NCBI GenBank assembly: GCA_020633975.1
Contig: JACKCR010000011.1
Location: 62,001 to 126,000, forward strand
Length of the DNA: 64,000 bases
Direction: 5' to 3'
Source: Candidatus Eiseniibacteriota bacterium
Lineage (GTDB): Bacteria > Eisenbacteria > RBG-16-71-46 > CAIMUX01
Of this stretch, positions 18,401 to 27,074 are shown piece by piece; within the stretch, counting starts at the first letter, position 1, and the number at the start of each line of letters is the position of its first letter. A program made the position numbers and the translations under genes. Under the pieces are notes generated by a model that was not told the origin of the DNA, ran no database searches, and worked only from the letters and a program-made list of their open reading frames with translations.

Positions 18401-18867
18401 CCGAAGTAGAGAAACGCCGCGCCGCGGTAGGTGTCGCCGATGTCGTAGTACGGCGTTCCGATGATGAGGTCCCCGATCCCGTCGCCGTTGACGTCGCCCG
18501 CCGCGCTGACCGAGAAGCCAAACCGGATCCCCGGCATCCCGCTGTCGATCGTGAACAGTGCGGACATTCCGGAAGGGCCGCCGTAGTAGACGGAGACACG
18601 TCCCTCGTCGACGAACGTGGCATCGTGACCGGTAGCTCCGACGACGACGTCGCTGTAGCCGTCTCCGTTGAGATCCCCCGCGGTCGAGACGGAGAACCCG
18701 TACTCTGCGCCCGCCTGATTCCCTTCCGTGGCCCACGATCCGGTGAGTGTGGCCTTGGCTGAGTGGGGGACGAAGGAGAGAACGGACGTGACGATCACGG
18801 CGAGCCGGGCCGCTTGCTGCAATCGGGCCGTCTGCATCGCGTTCGGGAGCTTCAGGATGAAAGACAT
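15481..18867 (-). CDS. Secreted FG-GAP/integrin-alpha-like repeat protein with FlgD-like C-terminal module
   Basis: 1128 residues from ATG 18867, which has a perfect AGGAGG 8 bases upstream. Signal region LAVIVTSVLSFVPHSAKA. The body has 14 calcium-binding FG-GAP motifs of the type AGDVNGDGYDDVIVGA, each followed by a GRAYLYLGG-like strand. That is enough for two seven-bladed integrin-like propellers. The D-x-D/N-x-D/N-G loops are intact in nearly all repeats, so Ca2+ binding is likely. A non-repeat region (about 900-1040) precedes the sorting module ending with RSTRIVRLK. Probable adhesin or surface scaffold. Separated by 133 bases from the BNR-repeat gene upstream on the same strand. Confidence 0.93.
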   Translation of the reverse strand: MSFILKLPNAMQTARLQQAARLAVIVTSVLSFVPHSAKATLTGSWATEGNQAGAEYGFSVSTAGDLNGDGYSDVVVGATGHDATFVDEGRVSVYYGGPSGMSALFTIDSGMPGIRFGFSVSAAGDVNGDGIGDLIIGTPYYDIGDTYRGAAFLYFGGAAGVSATADQMLTLPAQGGVGTGYGVSVASAGDVNGDGYDDVIVGASLEFVPMSRNGAAYLYYGGPSGVSANPDWTQLDPWADGNFGTSVAGLGDVNGDGYDDVAVGAENHGFVFVYHGSATGPANSASTTVANGQDGFGRCVAPAGDVNGDGYADLLVGSPFQNSGEGRAFLYRGSASGVSTTADWSDDPLGLFAQYGYCVGTAGDVNGDGYSDFLVGARWVSAPDDREGRAYLYLGGQFGPNADPDWVAEGELPLAELGYSLGSAGDVDGDGYGDVIVGGPFASDPENGEGRVAIWNGGIDRPYAISWVGEKDQEFAKYGSAVALGDFDGDGFDDLVTATPYWDAGSAVDAGGVWVYYGPETGVFTTEDWSAFGIQSGQRFGIAVAALDANHDGYDDLVVGAPGTGSDTGRVHIYDGSASGLPASPSRVLAGDGEGEEFGFDVANAGDVNADGFADLLIGAPLATDARPAQGRANLHLGTVDGTSADPVWRTYGTSEDANCGYSVSGAGDIDADGYADVIVGSPGFDGGTGQVHVFTGSATGDMTEVWSQFGEQSGMRFGHDVSFGGDVDGDGFSDVMIGAPLFDGNAVDGGSARVYRSTGTSIEMTALAAINSGGLGAQAGACIVGADINHDGLSDLVFGRPYISNGITEEGQIIVWHAPFTGGVIGWDGGSPLAWFGSAVACGDVDADGTVDLLIGAPGAEHPNVHEGFSFLLLNNIDRAYERNAVRLPQQKQPDGLTRIAPTLSADAADVVLEGLARSAAGRDVVRLEVEVKRFGEEFDGVGTLLSPWVDTGAPGALGSALEQELAFSLEAGERYRWRMRTLSNHPTQPRSPWITLRANALTEFDFRTGGDISGLEDGWVDPVGGPGRLVPDESGLALRAEPTVFVNSTTIRFALAEEGDARLEIFDATGRRVALLLEAELDAGEHRIDWDGSIGVGNAAPAPAGTYFAAVEMNGVRRSTRIVRLK

Positions 18868-19000
18868 GGAGACCTCCTGTGCGGGACTGATTTCGGGCCG
18901 GGGCGTGTGCCGGCGACTCTGCCGGGAGAACACGCCCCTCGCCCGAAAGCGCACAGGAGGATCGCAGCGGAAGACGGAGACGGGCCGATGAGAGTCCGCG

Positions 19001-21013
19001 TCAGGGTAGTCGGACGATGCGCAATGGCTCGGTGCGGACCCCCGCCAACCCTTGGGGCCGCGCGAAGTAGTTGCCCGCAGGCACGATCCGCCCCGCCTCG
19101 TCCGTACCGTCCCAGACGGCGCGTAGACCGCCATCGTGTTCGGCCAAGGCCAGCGATGTCACGCGTCGTCCCGATGCGTCGAAGATCGCGAGGGTTCGAG
19201 GAGAACTGCCGCCGTCGGCCGACGATCCCGCCGACCACTCAGCGGACGCGTTCGCGTCGCGGGAGAACGACATCTCCAGCGAGACCTCGCCGCGAGACGG
19301 ATTCGGCTCCGCCCTCATCCGCAGCACAGCGGTGTCTTCGTTCCAACCGCCCGAGGGCGTGTCGTCGCCGGTAACGGCGGTGACATCGTTCGGGATGCGG
19401 GCCACCCACACGTCCTGTTCGCCTCTCCTCGAGTCCTGGTAGAACGGATAGACGGTGGACGCGCTCGCAGCGATCCCGTTGTAGTCGCCGATGAAGTCGA
19501 GTGTAGTGTCGTTCGGGAGCACGACCGGGAAGCCAGATCCGGTCACGCGCACGTTCGCATCGAACGACGCTCCACCGTCGACCGATCGTGCATAGTACAC
19601 GTCGATGTTGCTCGGGTCGTTCCTGCGGTCGTACCAGACGACGTGCGCGACGCCGTTCGGATCGAACGCGACCCAAGGGAACCACTGTGCTCCCGTTCCT
19701 CCGTCGTCGTTCACTCGAACGGGCGAGGACCAGGTGACACCGTTGTCCGTCGAACGGACCGCGAGGATGTCTGGGTTGCCGAAGAGTTGGTCGTTCCAGA
19801 CGACGAGTAGGTCGCCCGTCAGTGGATCCGCGGCTGCCGAAGGGAGGTTGACGATTCGGAAGCCGCCCGGAAGCGTGGAGGGGAGCGGGTTCATCTCGAC
19901 GATGCCCCGGTCCGCACTCCAGCTCGTACCCTGGTTCGTCGTGCGCGACACCCAGAGGCTGTCCTGGAAGCTGTCCCGCCAGAAGACGAAGTAGTCTCCG
20001 TTCGGCGCGATCACAGGACACGCGCCGTTTCCTGCCGTGGAGTTGTTCGAGAGGATCGTGTTTGCGCCGAAGGTGAGGCCGCCGTCCAGAGAACGGGCCG
20101 TACGTACCTTCGCCGGCGAGAATCCGAAGTCGGCCCAGCCGACCAAGACTTCGCTGCCTCGAGCGGCGATGTACGGCTTGTCGTCGAAGGTGCTGTTTCC
20201 GCTCGCGTCGACCGGGGTCGACCAGGTGGCGCCATCGTCCGATGAGCGACGGACGTAGATGTCGACATCGCTACCGCCGCTGCCGCCGCTGGCGAGGTAG
20301 CCGTAGAACCAGACGCCGCCCCCGGCGGACTTCACCGCCGGGTCGCTCATCACGGTGTGTCCTCCGAACGACGTGGAGGTCCAGCTTCCACCGCCGTCCG
20401 CGGAGCGCCCGACCCCCATGACCAGAGACGAACTCGTGTACTGGTTCCACCCGGCGATCAAGGTGCTGCCGTCCACGTCGATGCTCGTCTCGTTCTGCGT
20501 GTGCCCGTCGTCCGGCCCTAGCCGTTCCTCGGCGAAGGGGGATCCCGTGACGGGTGAGGTCAGAGTGGGGGAGCCTTCGGATGCCGTGCCTCGCCCGTTC
20601 TGCAGTGGAGTTTCGTCCGCGCCGGGCGGGGAGGTCGTGTTGCGGTCACCGTCCCGGTAGATCACGTCGAGCGGCAAACGGTATCCAAGCTCGTCACGTG
20701 AACCCGGATCGATCCGCACCCCTTCCGTCGAGACGACGGGGCCGACGAGTGGTGGCTGCGTCTTGAGCTCCGGCGGGATGCCCGCCATTCCGCGGGATCC
20801 GGGCGCCACTTCGGCCGCTGGGGCGGACTCGATGTCCGATTCGATCGAAGCGCCCATCCGAACCCCGGTAGAGAAGGTCCCCGCGTGGTAGAACTGCGGC
20901 GAGGCGAAGCCGAGGACGAGGCCCGCGAGTGCGAGTCCACCCAGCCCGAGAGTGAGAAGACGGCGGTTTCCGGCGCCGCGCGGCGGCCCGGCCTGAGGTC
21001 CGGTGCGAAGCAC
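19001..21013 (-). CDS. Exported BNR-repeat (sialidase-like propeller) protein with FlgD-like C-terminal module
   Basis: 670 residues. The start is GTG 21013, whose first base is also the last base of the upstream stop (TAGTG overlap), with AAAGGAAC upstream. The frame is open for another 960 bases, but there it crosses the GNAT and map genes and is not coding. One hydrophobic helix near residues 18-36 (LLTLGLGGLALAGLVLGFAS) acts as signal or anchor. Six Asp-boxes (SADGGGSW, SSDDGATW, SLDGGLTF, TTNQGTSW, STDNGVTW, SVDGGASF) define a sialidase-type propeller. The catalytic arginine triad of true sialidases is not evident, so an enzymatic role is not claimed. It ends with GNYFARPQG ... RIVRLP. 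Confidence 0.87.
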   Translation of the reverse strand: MLRTGPQAGPPRGAGNRRLLTLGLGGLALAGLVLGFASPQFYHAGTFSTGVRMGASIESDIESAPAAEVAPGSRGMAGIPPELKTQPPLVGPVVSTEGVRIDPGSRDELGYRLPLDVIYRDGDRNTTSPPGADETPLQNGRGTASEGSPTLTSPVTGSPFAEERLGPDDGHTQNETSIDVDGSTLIAGWNQYTSSSLVMGVGRSADGGGSWTSTSFGGHTVMSDPAVKSAGGGVWFYGYLASGGSGGSDVDIYVRRSSDDGATWSTPVDASGNSTFDDKPYIAARGSEVLVGWADFGFSPAKVRTARSLDGGLTFGANTILSNNSTAGNGACPVIAPNGDYFVFWRDSFQDSLWVSRTTNQGTSWSADRGIVEMNPLPSTLPGGFRIVNLPSAAADPLTGDLLVVWNDQLFGNPDILAVRSTDNGVTWSSPVRVNDDGGTGAQWFPWVAFDPNGVAHVVWYDRRNDPSNIDVYYARSVDGGASFDANVRVTGSGFPVVLPNDTTLDFIGDYNGIAASASTVYPFYQDSRRGEQDVWVARIPNDVTAVTGDDTPSGGWNEDTAVLRMRAEPNPSRGEVSLEMSFSRDANASAEWSAGSSADGGSSPRTLAIFDASGRRVTSLALAEHDGGLRAVWDGTDEAGRIVPAGNYFARPQGLAGVRTEPLRIVRLP

Positions 21014-21606
21014 TAGATGCGTTCCTTTCGGAGGATGGAGTAGACGTGAAGATCGTGAGGCTCCTCGCCTCTCACGGTCAACGCTGCTCTCAAAGTTCCC
21101 TCCCGGGTCAGCCCGGCGCTCTCGGCGACCCTCGCGCTGGCCACGTTCTGAGTGCTGCAGTGCCAGGAGATCCGTTCCCAGTGCCACTCGGTCCAGGCCC
21201 AGTCGAGCAGAGCTGCCAGCACCCGCTTTCCTAGTCCGGATCCGGCGAGGTCGGCCCGGATCCACATCCCGGCCTCGCACCGCTTCTGCTCGAGCGGCCC
21301 TTCGCGGAGGTGGAATCCGGTGCCGCCCAGGACCTCCGACTCGTCCGGCGAGAGGATCCCGATGATGAAGTCCTCGTGGAGCAGATAGCGGGCGTGGAAA
21401 CGACGGACTCGCTGTTCGACTTCGTCCGGATCCTCGTTCGGGATCGCCCAGAGCATGAATCGATGGAGATGGTCGTAGGAGGAGTTGAGCGCCGCGGCGA
21501 GTCGGGCTCCGTCCCCGGGGCGGAACGAACGGAGAACGAACTCCGGCGTTTCCCATCGGTCCGGTGCCAGGAATGTGGACGAACGCGTGGTTTCGGAGCT
21601 CGACAT
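21013..21606 (-). CDS. GNAT N-acetyltransferase, RimJ/RimL-like
   Basis: 197 residues from ATG 21606 with AAGGGAAG upstream. The GNAT fold is seen as the N-terminal LRSFRPGDGARLAAALNSSY, the middle strand GGTGFHLREGP and acyl-CoA loop GSGLGKRVLAALLDWAW (R/Q-x-x-G-x-G/A variant), and C-terminal NVASARVAESAGLTREGTLR. This last pattern is the mark of RimJ/RimL-type acetyltransferases, which modify protein N-termini or small amines. Its stop overlaps the start of the BNR-repeat gene by one base, so the two are translationally coupled, although no functional link is obvious. Confidence 0.9.
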   Translation of the reverse strand: MSSSETTRSSTFLAPDRWETPEFVLRSFRPGDGARLAAALNSSYDHLHRFMLWAIPNEDPDEVEQRVRRFHARYLLHEDFIIGILSPDESEVLGGTGFHLREGPLEQKRCEAGMWIRADLAGSGLGKRVLAALLDWAWTEWHWERISWHCSTQNVASARVAESAGLTREGTLRAALTVRGEEPHDLHVYSILRKERI

Positions 21607-21724
21607 TGGAGTCTTCCCTTCGTGGTGATACCGCCAGTTGATGGTTCGGTCGTCGCCGTCGCGAGAGAACGGAGGAACGAAAAACCTCGACGGACGTCGA
21701 GGATCGAGCCAGAATAGCCGCCTT

Positions 21725-22534
21725 ATGCGAGTTCGGAACAGAAAGATCGAGCTGAAGTCCCCGGCCGACATCGAGGCCATGCGCGTCGTCTGTCAGTTGG
21801 CCGCAGACACTCTTTGCAAGGTGGATGGGATACTCCGTCCGGGAATCACGACGGAGGAGATCAACGCCTTCGTGCACGAGGACACCCTGGCGAAAGGGGC
21901 AGTTCCCGCGCCGCTCAACTACCGCGGATTCCCCAAGAGCACCTGCACGTCGATCAACGAAGTCGTGTGCCACGGAATCCCGGGCTCACGGGCGGTAGAG
22001 CCCGGTGACATCATCAACGTCGATATCACGCACATCTTCGACGGCTACTACGGGGATACGAGCGCAACGTTCTACATCGGCGAGCCGAACGACGAGGCGA
22101 AGCACGTCGTCGAGGTCTGCCGCCGTTCCCTCGAGTTGGGGATGGCCCAGGTCCGTGACGGAGCGAGGCTCGGAGACATCGGAGCCGCGATCCAGGAATT
22201 CGTGGAAGGCCACGGCTGTAGCGTGGTCCGGGACTTTGTCGGCCACGGAATCGGTCGGAAGTTCCACATGGAGCCGATGGTCAGCCACGTCGGCAAGTTC
22301 GGAAACGGACCCAAGCTCAAGACTGGGATGATCTTCACCATCGAGCCGATGATCAACCTCGGCAAGGCTGATGTCGAGATCCTGGACGACGGCTGGACTG
22401 CGGTGACGACCGACAGGTCGCTCTCGGCGCAGTTCGAGCACACGATCGTCGTGACCGATACCGGGTGTGAGATCCTGACCGAAAGGAATCGGCCGCTGCT
22501 CCAGAGCGAACGGTACCCTGACTACTTCGGGTAG
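21725..22534 (+). CDS. map: Methionine aminopeptidase, type I
   Basis: 269 residues from ATG 21725; a longer frame begins at 21638 but overlaps the divergent GNAT leader. Removes the initiator methionine from nascent proteins. All five metal ligands are in place: D100 (IINVDITH), D111 (YGDTSATF), H174 (FVGHGIGRKFH), E207 (FTIEPMI) and E238 (QFEHTIVV), with H83 in VCHGIPG. The first ten residues (RVRNRKIELK) are slightly longer than in the E. coli enzyme. The Shine-Dalgarno is weak. Single gene divergent from GNAT by 118 bases. Confidence 0.96.
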   Translation: MRVRNRKIELKSPADIEAMRVVCQLAADTLCKVDGILRPGITTEEINAFVHEDTLAKGAVPAPLNYRGFPKSTCTSINEVVCHGIPGSRAVEPGDIINVDITHIFDGYYGDTSATFYIGEPNDEAKHVVEVCRRSLELGMAQVRDGARLGDIGAAIQEFVEGHGCSVVRDFVGHGIGRKFHMEPMVSHVGKFGNGPKLKTGMIFTIEPMINLGKADVEILDDGWTAVTTDRSLSAQFEHTIVVTDTGCEILTERNRPLLQSERYPDYFG

Positions 22535-22675
22535 GGGCTCGACAGAAAACTCCTCCGTGGAGCTGCTCCGGGCCCCGCGCTCCGAGTGTTTGGCGCGTCG
22601 CCGCGCACAGCTGGTAACCAACGAGATCCCCATCTCATCGACAGGATGTCCCTCTTCCATAGGAGTCGGGTACCC

Positions 22676-23677
<1,002 letters not shown>

Positions 23678-23806
23678 CCTGCTTCCGGCCCGCCTGGCCC
23701 CGTCTCGCCGGGCTTGGCAGAGCCGGTGTGCACCGTCCCGGCCAGGCCCGGCTCGACACCGTCCTGCAGCGTTCGTGAGGCATCGGTCCCACGACCCCGT
23801 GCTTGC

Positions 23807-23815
23807 TGCTATACT
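23807..23815 (+). promoter_or_regulatory. Extended -10 element upstream of tldD
   Basis: TGCTATACT (TG-n-TATACT) 75 bases before the tldD start. The identical TGCTATACTC lies at a similar distance (78 bases) before the subtilase gene at 33430. No clear -35 hexamer. Confidence 0.45.
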
Positions 23816-23890
23816 CCGCCGCGGGAGAGGCAGGCAATTCACCGCATGGGCGCCCGGTGCGTCCGAGCGTCGAACGCACGGAGAACATGC

Positions 23891-25441
23891 ATGACCTCGA
23901 CTCGATGGTCGCGCCGCCGTTTCCTCCAGAGGACCGGCCAGCTGGCGGGCGCGTATGTCTTGGGAGCCGGTGTCGACGGCCTCCTTCCCTCCGCAGAATC
24001 CAGTGCCACCGCGCCCCTCGTCGGCTCCGGCCTCCGGCCGAACGGGCCTCTCGCGCTCGGCCTCGATGACCCTGAGCTCGAAGCCGTGCTCGCGGATCTC
24101 GTCCGTCAGCTCGAGCGAAAGGCTGTCTATGCCTCCGCCTTTGCGGAGCACCGAGGGGGGCTGGACGCGCGAACGGAGCAGAAGGAGCGGTCACTCGATT
24201 TCGAGGCGGAGCGTCGGGGCGTCGTCTTCCAGGCCTACGACGGTGAGCGCTTCCGAGAGGCCGCGACCGACCGGATGGACCGAGACTCGCTGAGGACCCT
24301 CGTCCGTGATCTCGAGCGTGAGCTCTCGGCGCACTCCTCGCGCTCCGGGGGACCTGATCCGGGAGGCCCCGTGCGGCAGCGGTTCGTGAGTCCGTTCCAG
24401 ATCGACCCGGACTCGGTTCCCCCGACCGGTTGGCTCGACGTCGCCGAGGGGATCCTCGAGCGAGTCCACGCGAGTGACGCCCGCATCGTGAACGCCAGCA
24501 CCGCGGCACAGCATCGTTGGCGGCGGACGCTGTTCGTGAACCGCACGCGGTCCATCCACCAGACGCTCCACACCATCGGCGTGCGGGCGTTCGCGTTCGG
24601 CATGGAGAATGGAAAGCCTGGGCCGGCGTTCGTCGCGCGGCGTCGGATCGGTGGGTTCGAGCACACGAACTTCGACGACATCGCCGTGCGCGAGCTCGCC
24701 CAGATCGTCGACGACGTGCTCCGCTCCGAGCGCATCCCGCCCGGTCAGTACGAGGTCGTGACGTCTCCCGCGATCACAGGGCTCCTGGCCCACGAGTCGT
24801 TCGGTCACGGAGTCGAGTACGACCAGTTCATCAAGGGACGGGCGAAGGCCGCCCACTTCCTCGGGAAGAGCGTCGCTCCGGAGATCGTGAGCATCTGGGA
24901 CGACCCGACCCAGCCCGACGGCAACGGAACGTACTACTACGATGACGAAGGGTGGAAGGCGACCCCGACCGCCATCGTCGAAGGGGGCGTCTTCCGTCGA
25001 CCGATCACGGACCTCTTCTCGTCCTTCTCCGGCGACGCCCAGCGCACGGCGAACGGCAGACGACAGAGCTTCTCGAACAAGGCGTACGCGCGCATGTCGA
25101 ACACGTTCTTCGGTCGTGGGACTACGCCCGTGAGCGAAATCGTCGGCACGCTCGAAGACGGTATCTACCTCGACGGCTTCCAGTCCGGGATCGAGGATCC
25201 TCATGGCTGGGGGATCCAGCTGACCTGCAATCGTGGGTACGAGATCAAGAACGGAGCGCGAACCGGTCGCGTCTACAGCCCGATCGGAGTTACGGGCTAC
25301 GTTCCCGACATCCTCGCTTCCATCACGCACGTGGGAGACGACTTCCGTCTCGTCCCAGGCACGTGTGGCAAGGGGCACAAGGAGTTCGTGCCCGTATCCA
25401 CCGGCGGCCCGCACCTGCGCTTCACCGCGCAGCTCGGATGA
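23891..25441 (+). CDS. tldD: TldD-family metalloprotease with a twin-arginine signal
   Basis: 516 residues from ATG 23891 (GGAG upstream). The N-terminus RWSRRRFLQRTGQLAGAYVL is a Tat signal, absent from the cytoplasmic E. coli TldD. The family's zinc motif HExxxH is H301-E-S-F-G-H306 (GLLAHESFGHGVEYD). The C-terminal half has the usual glycine-rich TldD features (RMSNTFFGRG, GIEDPHGWGIQLTC). TldD forms a heterodimer with TldE/PmbA that degrades unstructured peptides; the partner gene follows 11 bases later. Extracytoplasmic location is inferred from the Tat signal. Transcription probably starts at the extended -10 near 23810. Confidence 0.92.
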   Translation: MTSTRWSRRRFLQRTGQLAGAYVLGAGVDGLLPSAESSATAPLVGSGLRPNGPLALGLDDPELEAVLADLVRQLERKAVYASAFAEHRGGLDARTEQKERSLDFEAERRGVVFQAYDGERFREAATDRMDRDSLRTLVRDLERELSAHSSRSGGPDPGGPVRQRFVSPFQIDPDSVPPTGWLDVAEGILERVHASDARIVNASTAAQHRWRRTLFVNRTRSIHQTLHTIGVRAFAFGMENGKPGPAFVARRRIGGFEHTNFDDIAVRELAQIVDDVLRSERIPPGQYEVVTSPAITGLLAHESFGHGVEYDQFIKGRAKAAHFLGKSVAPEIVSIWDDPTQPDGNGTYYYDDEGWKATPTAIVEGGVFRRPITDLFSSFSGDAQRTANGRRQSFSNKAYARMSNTFFGRGTTPVSEIVGTLEDGIYLDGFQSGIEDPHGWGIQLTCNRGYEIKNGARTGRVYSPIGVTGYVPDILASITHVGDDFRLVPGTCGKGHKEFVPVSTGGPHLRFTAQLG

Positions 25442-25452
25442 GGGAGGGACAG

Positions 25453-26811
25453 ATGTCGAACGAAACTTGGGGACGCCCGGACGTATCGAACAGCGGCTCC
25501 GACCAGCCGATGGATGAGGCGTTTCGTGCCGTGAAGGAGGCGCTGGCTCGCCATCGCGACGTGTCGGCGTGGAGAGCGACTCTCACCTCGACGAAGAGTC
25601 AGCAGCTGTACCTGATCCGAGAGGACGTCGAGTCGGAGCGCACGGCGCTCGGGCACACGATCGACGTCGAGCTACACACGCGGAACGGGAGCGAACTCGG
25701 TCGCGGCTCGTTCTCGCTCGGGCCGGGAGAGGAGGCGAGGCTGGACGAGCTGATGTCTCAAACGCTCGCGGCTGCGAAGAAGTCGTCCGTGCCGGGCTAC
25801 TCATTGCCGCTTCCCGCTCCGCTTCCGGACGTCGAGACCTCCGACCGGGAGATCATCGAACATCCGAGCCGTGCGCTGGAGAGTCTGCGTTCCAGGTTGA
25901 GTGACGCGCTGGCTGCGCAGAGGAACGTGCGGAACGCGTCGGCGGAGTTCTTCGTCCACCATGACGTCAGCCGGATGGAGACATCCACCGGAGTCCTCGC
26001 GGACCTCTCCGGTACCCGGTCGACAGCAGAGATCGTCCTTCTGGGCACCGGACGGAACGGTCGTGAGGCCGAGGTGCAGGGTCTCCGCTACCGCCGGACC
26101 GCAGAGGACCTCGACATCTCGCGGTGGGTGGCTGGGCTGGCGGACGAGTCCCGGGATGCGGGGGATGCGGAGATCATGTCGACCTGGAAGGGACCCGTCT
26201 TGCTCCGTTCCGACGTAGCGGGCGCGTTCTTCGGGCCCGTCGTCCAGCGGGTTACCGGGGACACCGTCTACCGAAAGATGAGTCCCTACGAGATCGGAAA
26301 CTCGCTCACGAATCAGGATCCGAGAGGCGACAGGCTCGACCTCTCCAGCGACCGCACCCTACCGCACGGGCTCCGTACCGCACCCTGTGACGGGGAAGGT
26401 GTGCCGGCGTTCTCCGCTCCGCTCGTGCAGGGCGGAGTCGTGAAGAGGTTCGTAGCGGACGCACGGTATGCACACTACCTAGGTGCCGAGCCGACCGGTG
26501 CGTGGAGTAATCTCGTCGTCGCGCCGGGCGCTCGGAGCACCGAGGACCTGCTCCGCGGTGGGGAGGTCCTCGAGGTCGTCCGCTTCTCCTGGTTCACACC
26601 GTCCTTCGGCACAGGGGACTTTGCGAGCGAGATGCGTCTCGGATACCTCCATCGGAACGGCCAACGGCGTCCAGTGAAGGGGGCTGCAGTCACGGGCAAC
26701 GTCTTTGCGAACCTCGAACACGCGTTCTTCTCTCAGGAGACGGAGTTCATCGGCGACGGAGATGTTCCGCGCTACATACGGCTCGAGGATGTGGACGTGG
26801 TCGGAACCTGA
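25453..26811 (+). CDS. pmbA: TldE/PmbA-family protein, partner of TldD
   Basis: 452 residues from ATG 25453 with GGGAGGGA upstream, 11 bases after the tldD stop. It is a TldD/PmbA-fold protein without the HExxxH motif, as expected for the TldE subunit that completes the protease. Typical segments are YLIREDVESERTALGHTIDV, NVRNASAEFFVHHDVSRMET (core strand), GPVLLRSDVAGAFFGPVVQ and the glycine-rich end LRGGEVLEVVRFSWFTPSF. The N-terminus MSNETWGRPDVSNSG has no signal, although its partner is predicted to leave the cytoplasm. It would have to ride with TldD or work alone. Confidence 0.9.
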   Translation: MSNETWGRPDVSNSGSDQPMDEAFRAVKEALARHRDVSAWRATLTSTKSQQLYLIREDVESERTALGHTIDVELHTRNGSELGRGSFSLGPGEEARLDELMSQTLAAAKKSSVPGYSLPLPAPLPDVETSDREIIEHPSRALESLRSRLSDALAAQRNVRNASAEFFVHHDVSRMETSTGVLADLSGTRSTAEIVLLGTGRNGREAEVQGLRYRRTAEDLDISRWVAGLADESRDAGDAEIMSTWKGPVLLRSDVAGAFFGPVVQRVTGDTVYRKMSPYEIGNSLTNQDPRGDRLDLSSDRTLPHGLRTAPCDGEGVPAFSAPLVQGGVVKRFVADARYAHYLGAEPTGAWSNLVVAPGARSTEDLLRGGEVLEVVRFSWFTPSFGTGDFASEMRLGYLHRNGQRRPVKGAAVTGNVFANLEHAFFSQETEFIGDGDVPRYIRLEDVDVVGT

Positions 26812-26830
26812 GACGTGCTCGGCCCGGGGA

Positions 26831-27013
26831 TCAACGCTTCTTGGGGATGACGGCCGCGATCACGAGTCCGAGCGGTCCGAGAAGGGCGCAGAGTAGGAAC
26901 CAGCCACAACCCGAGCGTCCTTTTGTCGTGGCGATCCACGCTCCCAAGATTCCAGCGGCGAGCCAAAGCGGGATCTCGATCATTCCGAAGTCTCCAGAGA
27001 TCTTGATGTCCAT
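26831..27013 (-). CDS. Small hydrophobic membrane protein
   Basis: 60 residues, ATG 27013 preceded by CGGAGTG. Two hydrophobic helices (IEIPLWLAAGILGAWIA, about 12-28, and GCGWFLLCALLGPLGLVIAA, about 35-54) are separated by TTKGRS, and the end is IPKKR. The second helix resembles the short PLDc_N/superinfection-immunity type of bacterial membrane peptide. Real because of codon-level sense, Shine-Dalgarno and family-like pattern. It is convergent with pmbA, 19 bases away. Function unknown. Confidence 0.7.
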   Translation of the reverse strand: MDIKISGDFGMIEIPLWLAAGILGAWIATTKGRSGCGWFLLCALLGPLGLVIAAVIPKKR

Positions 27014-27074
27014 TCGCGCACTCCGGTACCCAATCCGGGTCCAATAGGAATGTACCCCGCAACTGACCGGGTAT

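Noticed and set aside
21014-21973. N-terminal extension of the BNR-repeat gene up to 21973
   Set aside because: This part of the frame crosses the GNAT gene and the map gene on the other strand and has shadow composition. The TAGTG overlap with AAAGGAAC marks the true start at 21013.
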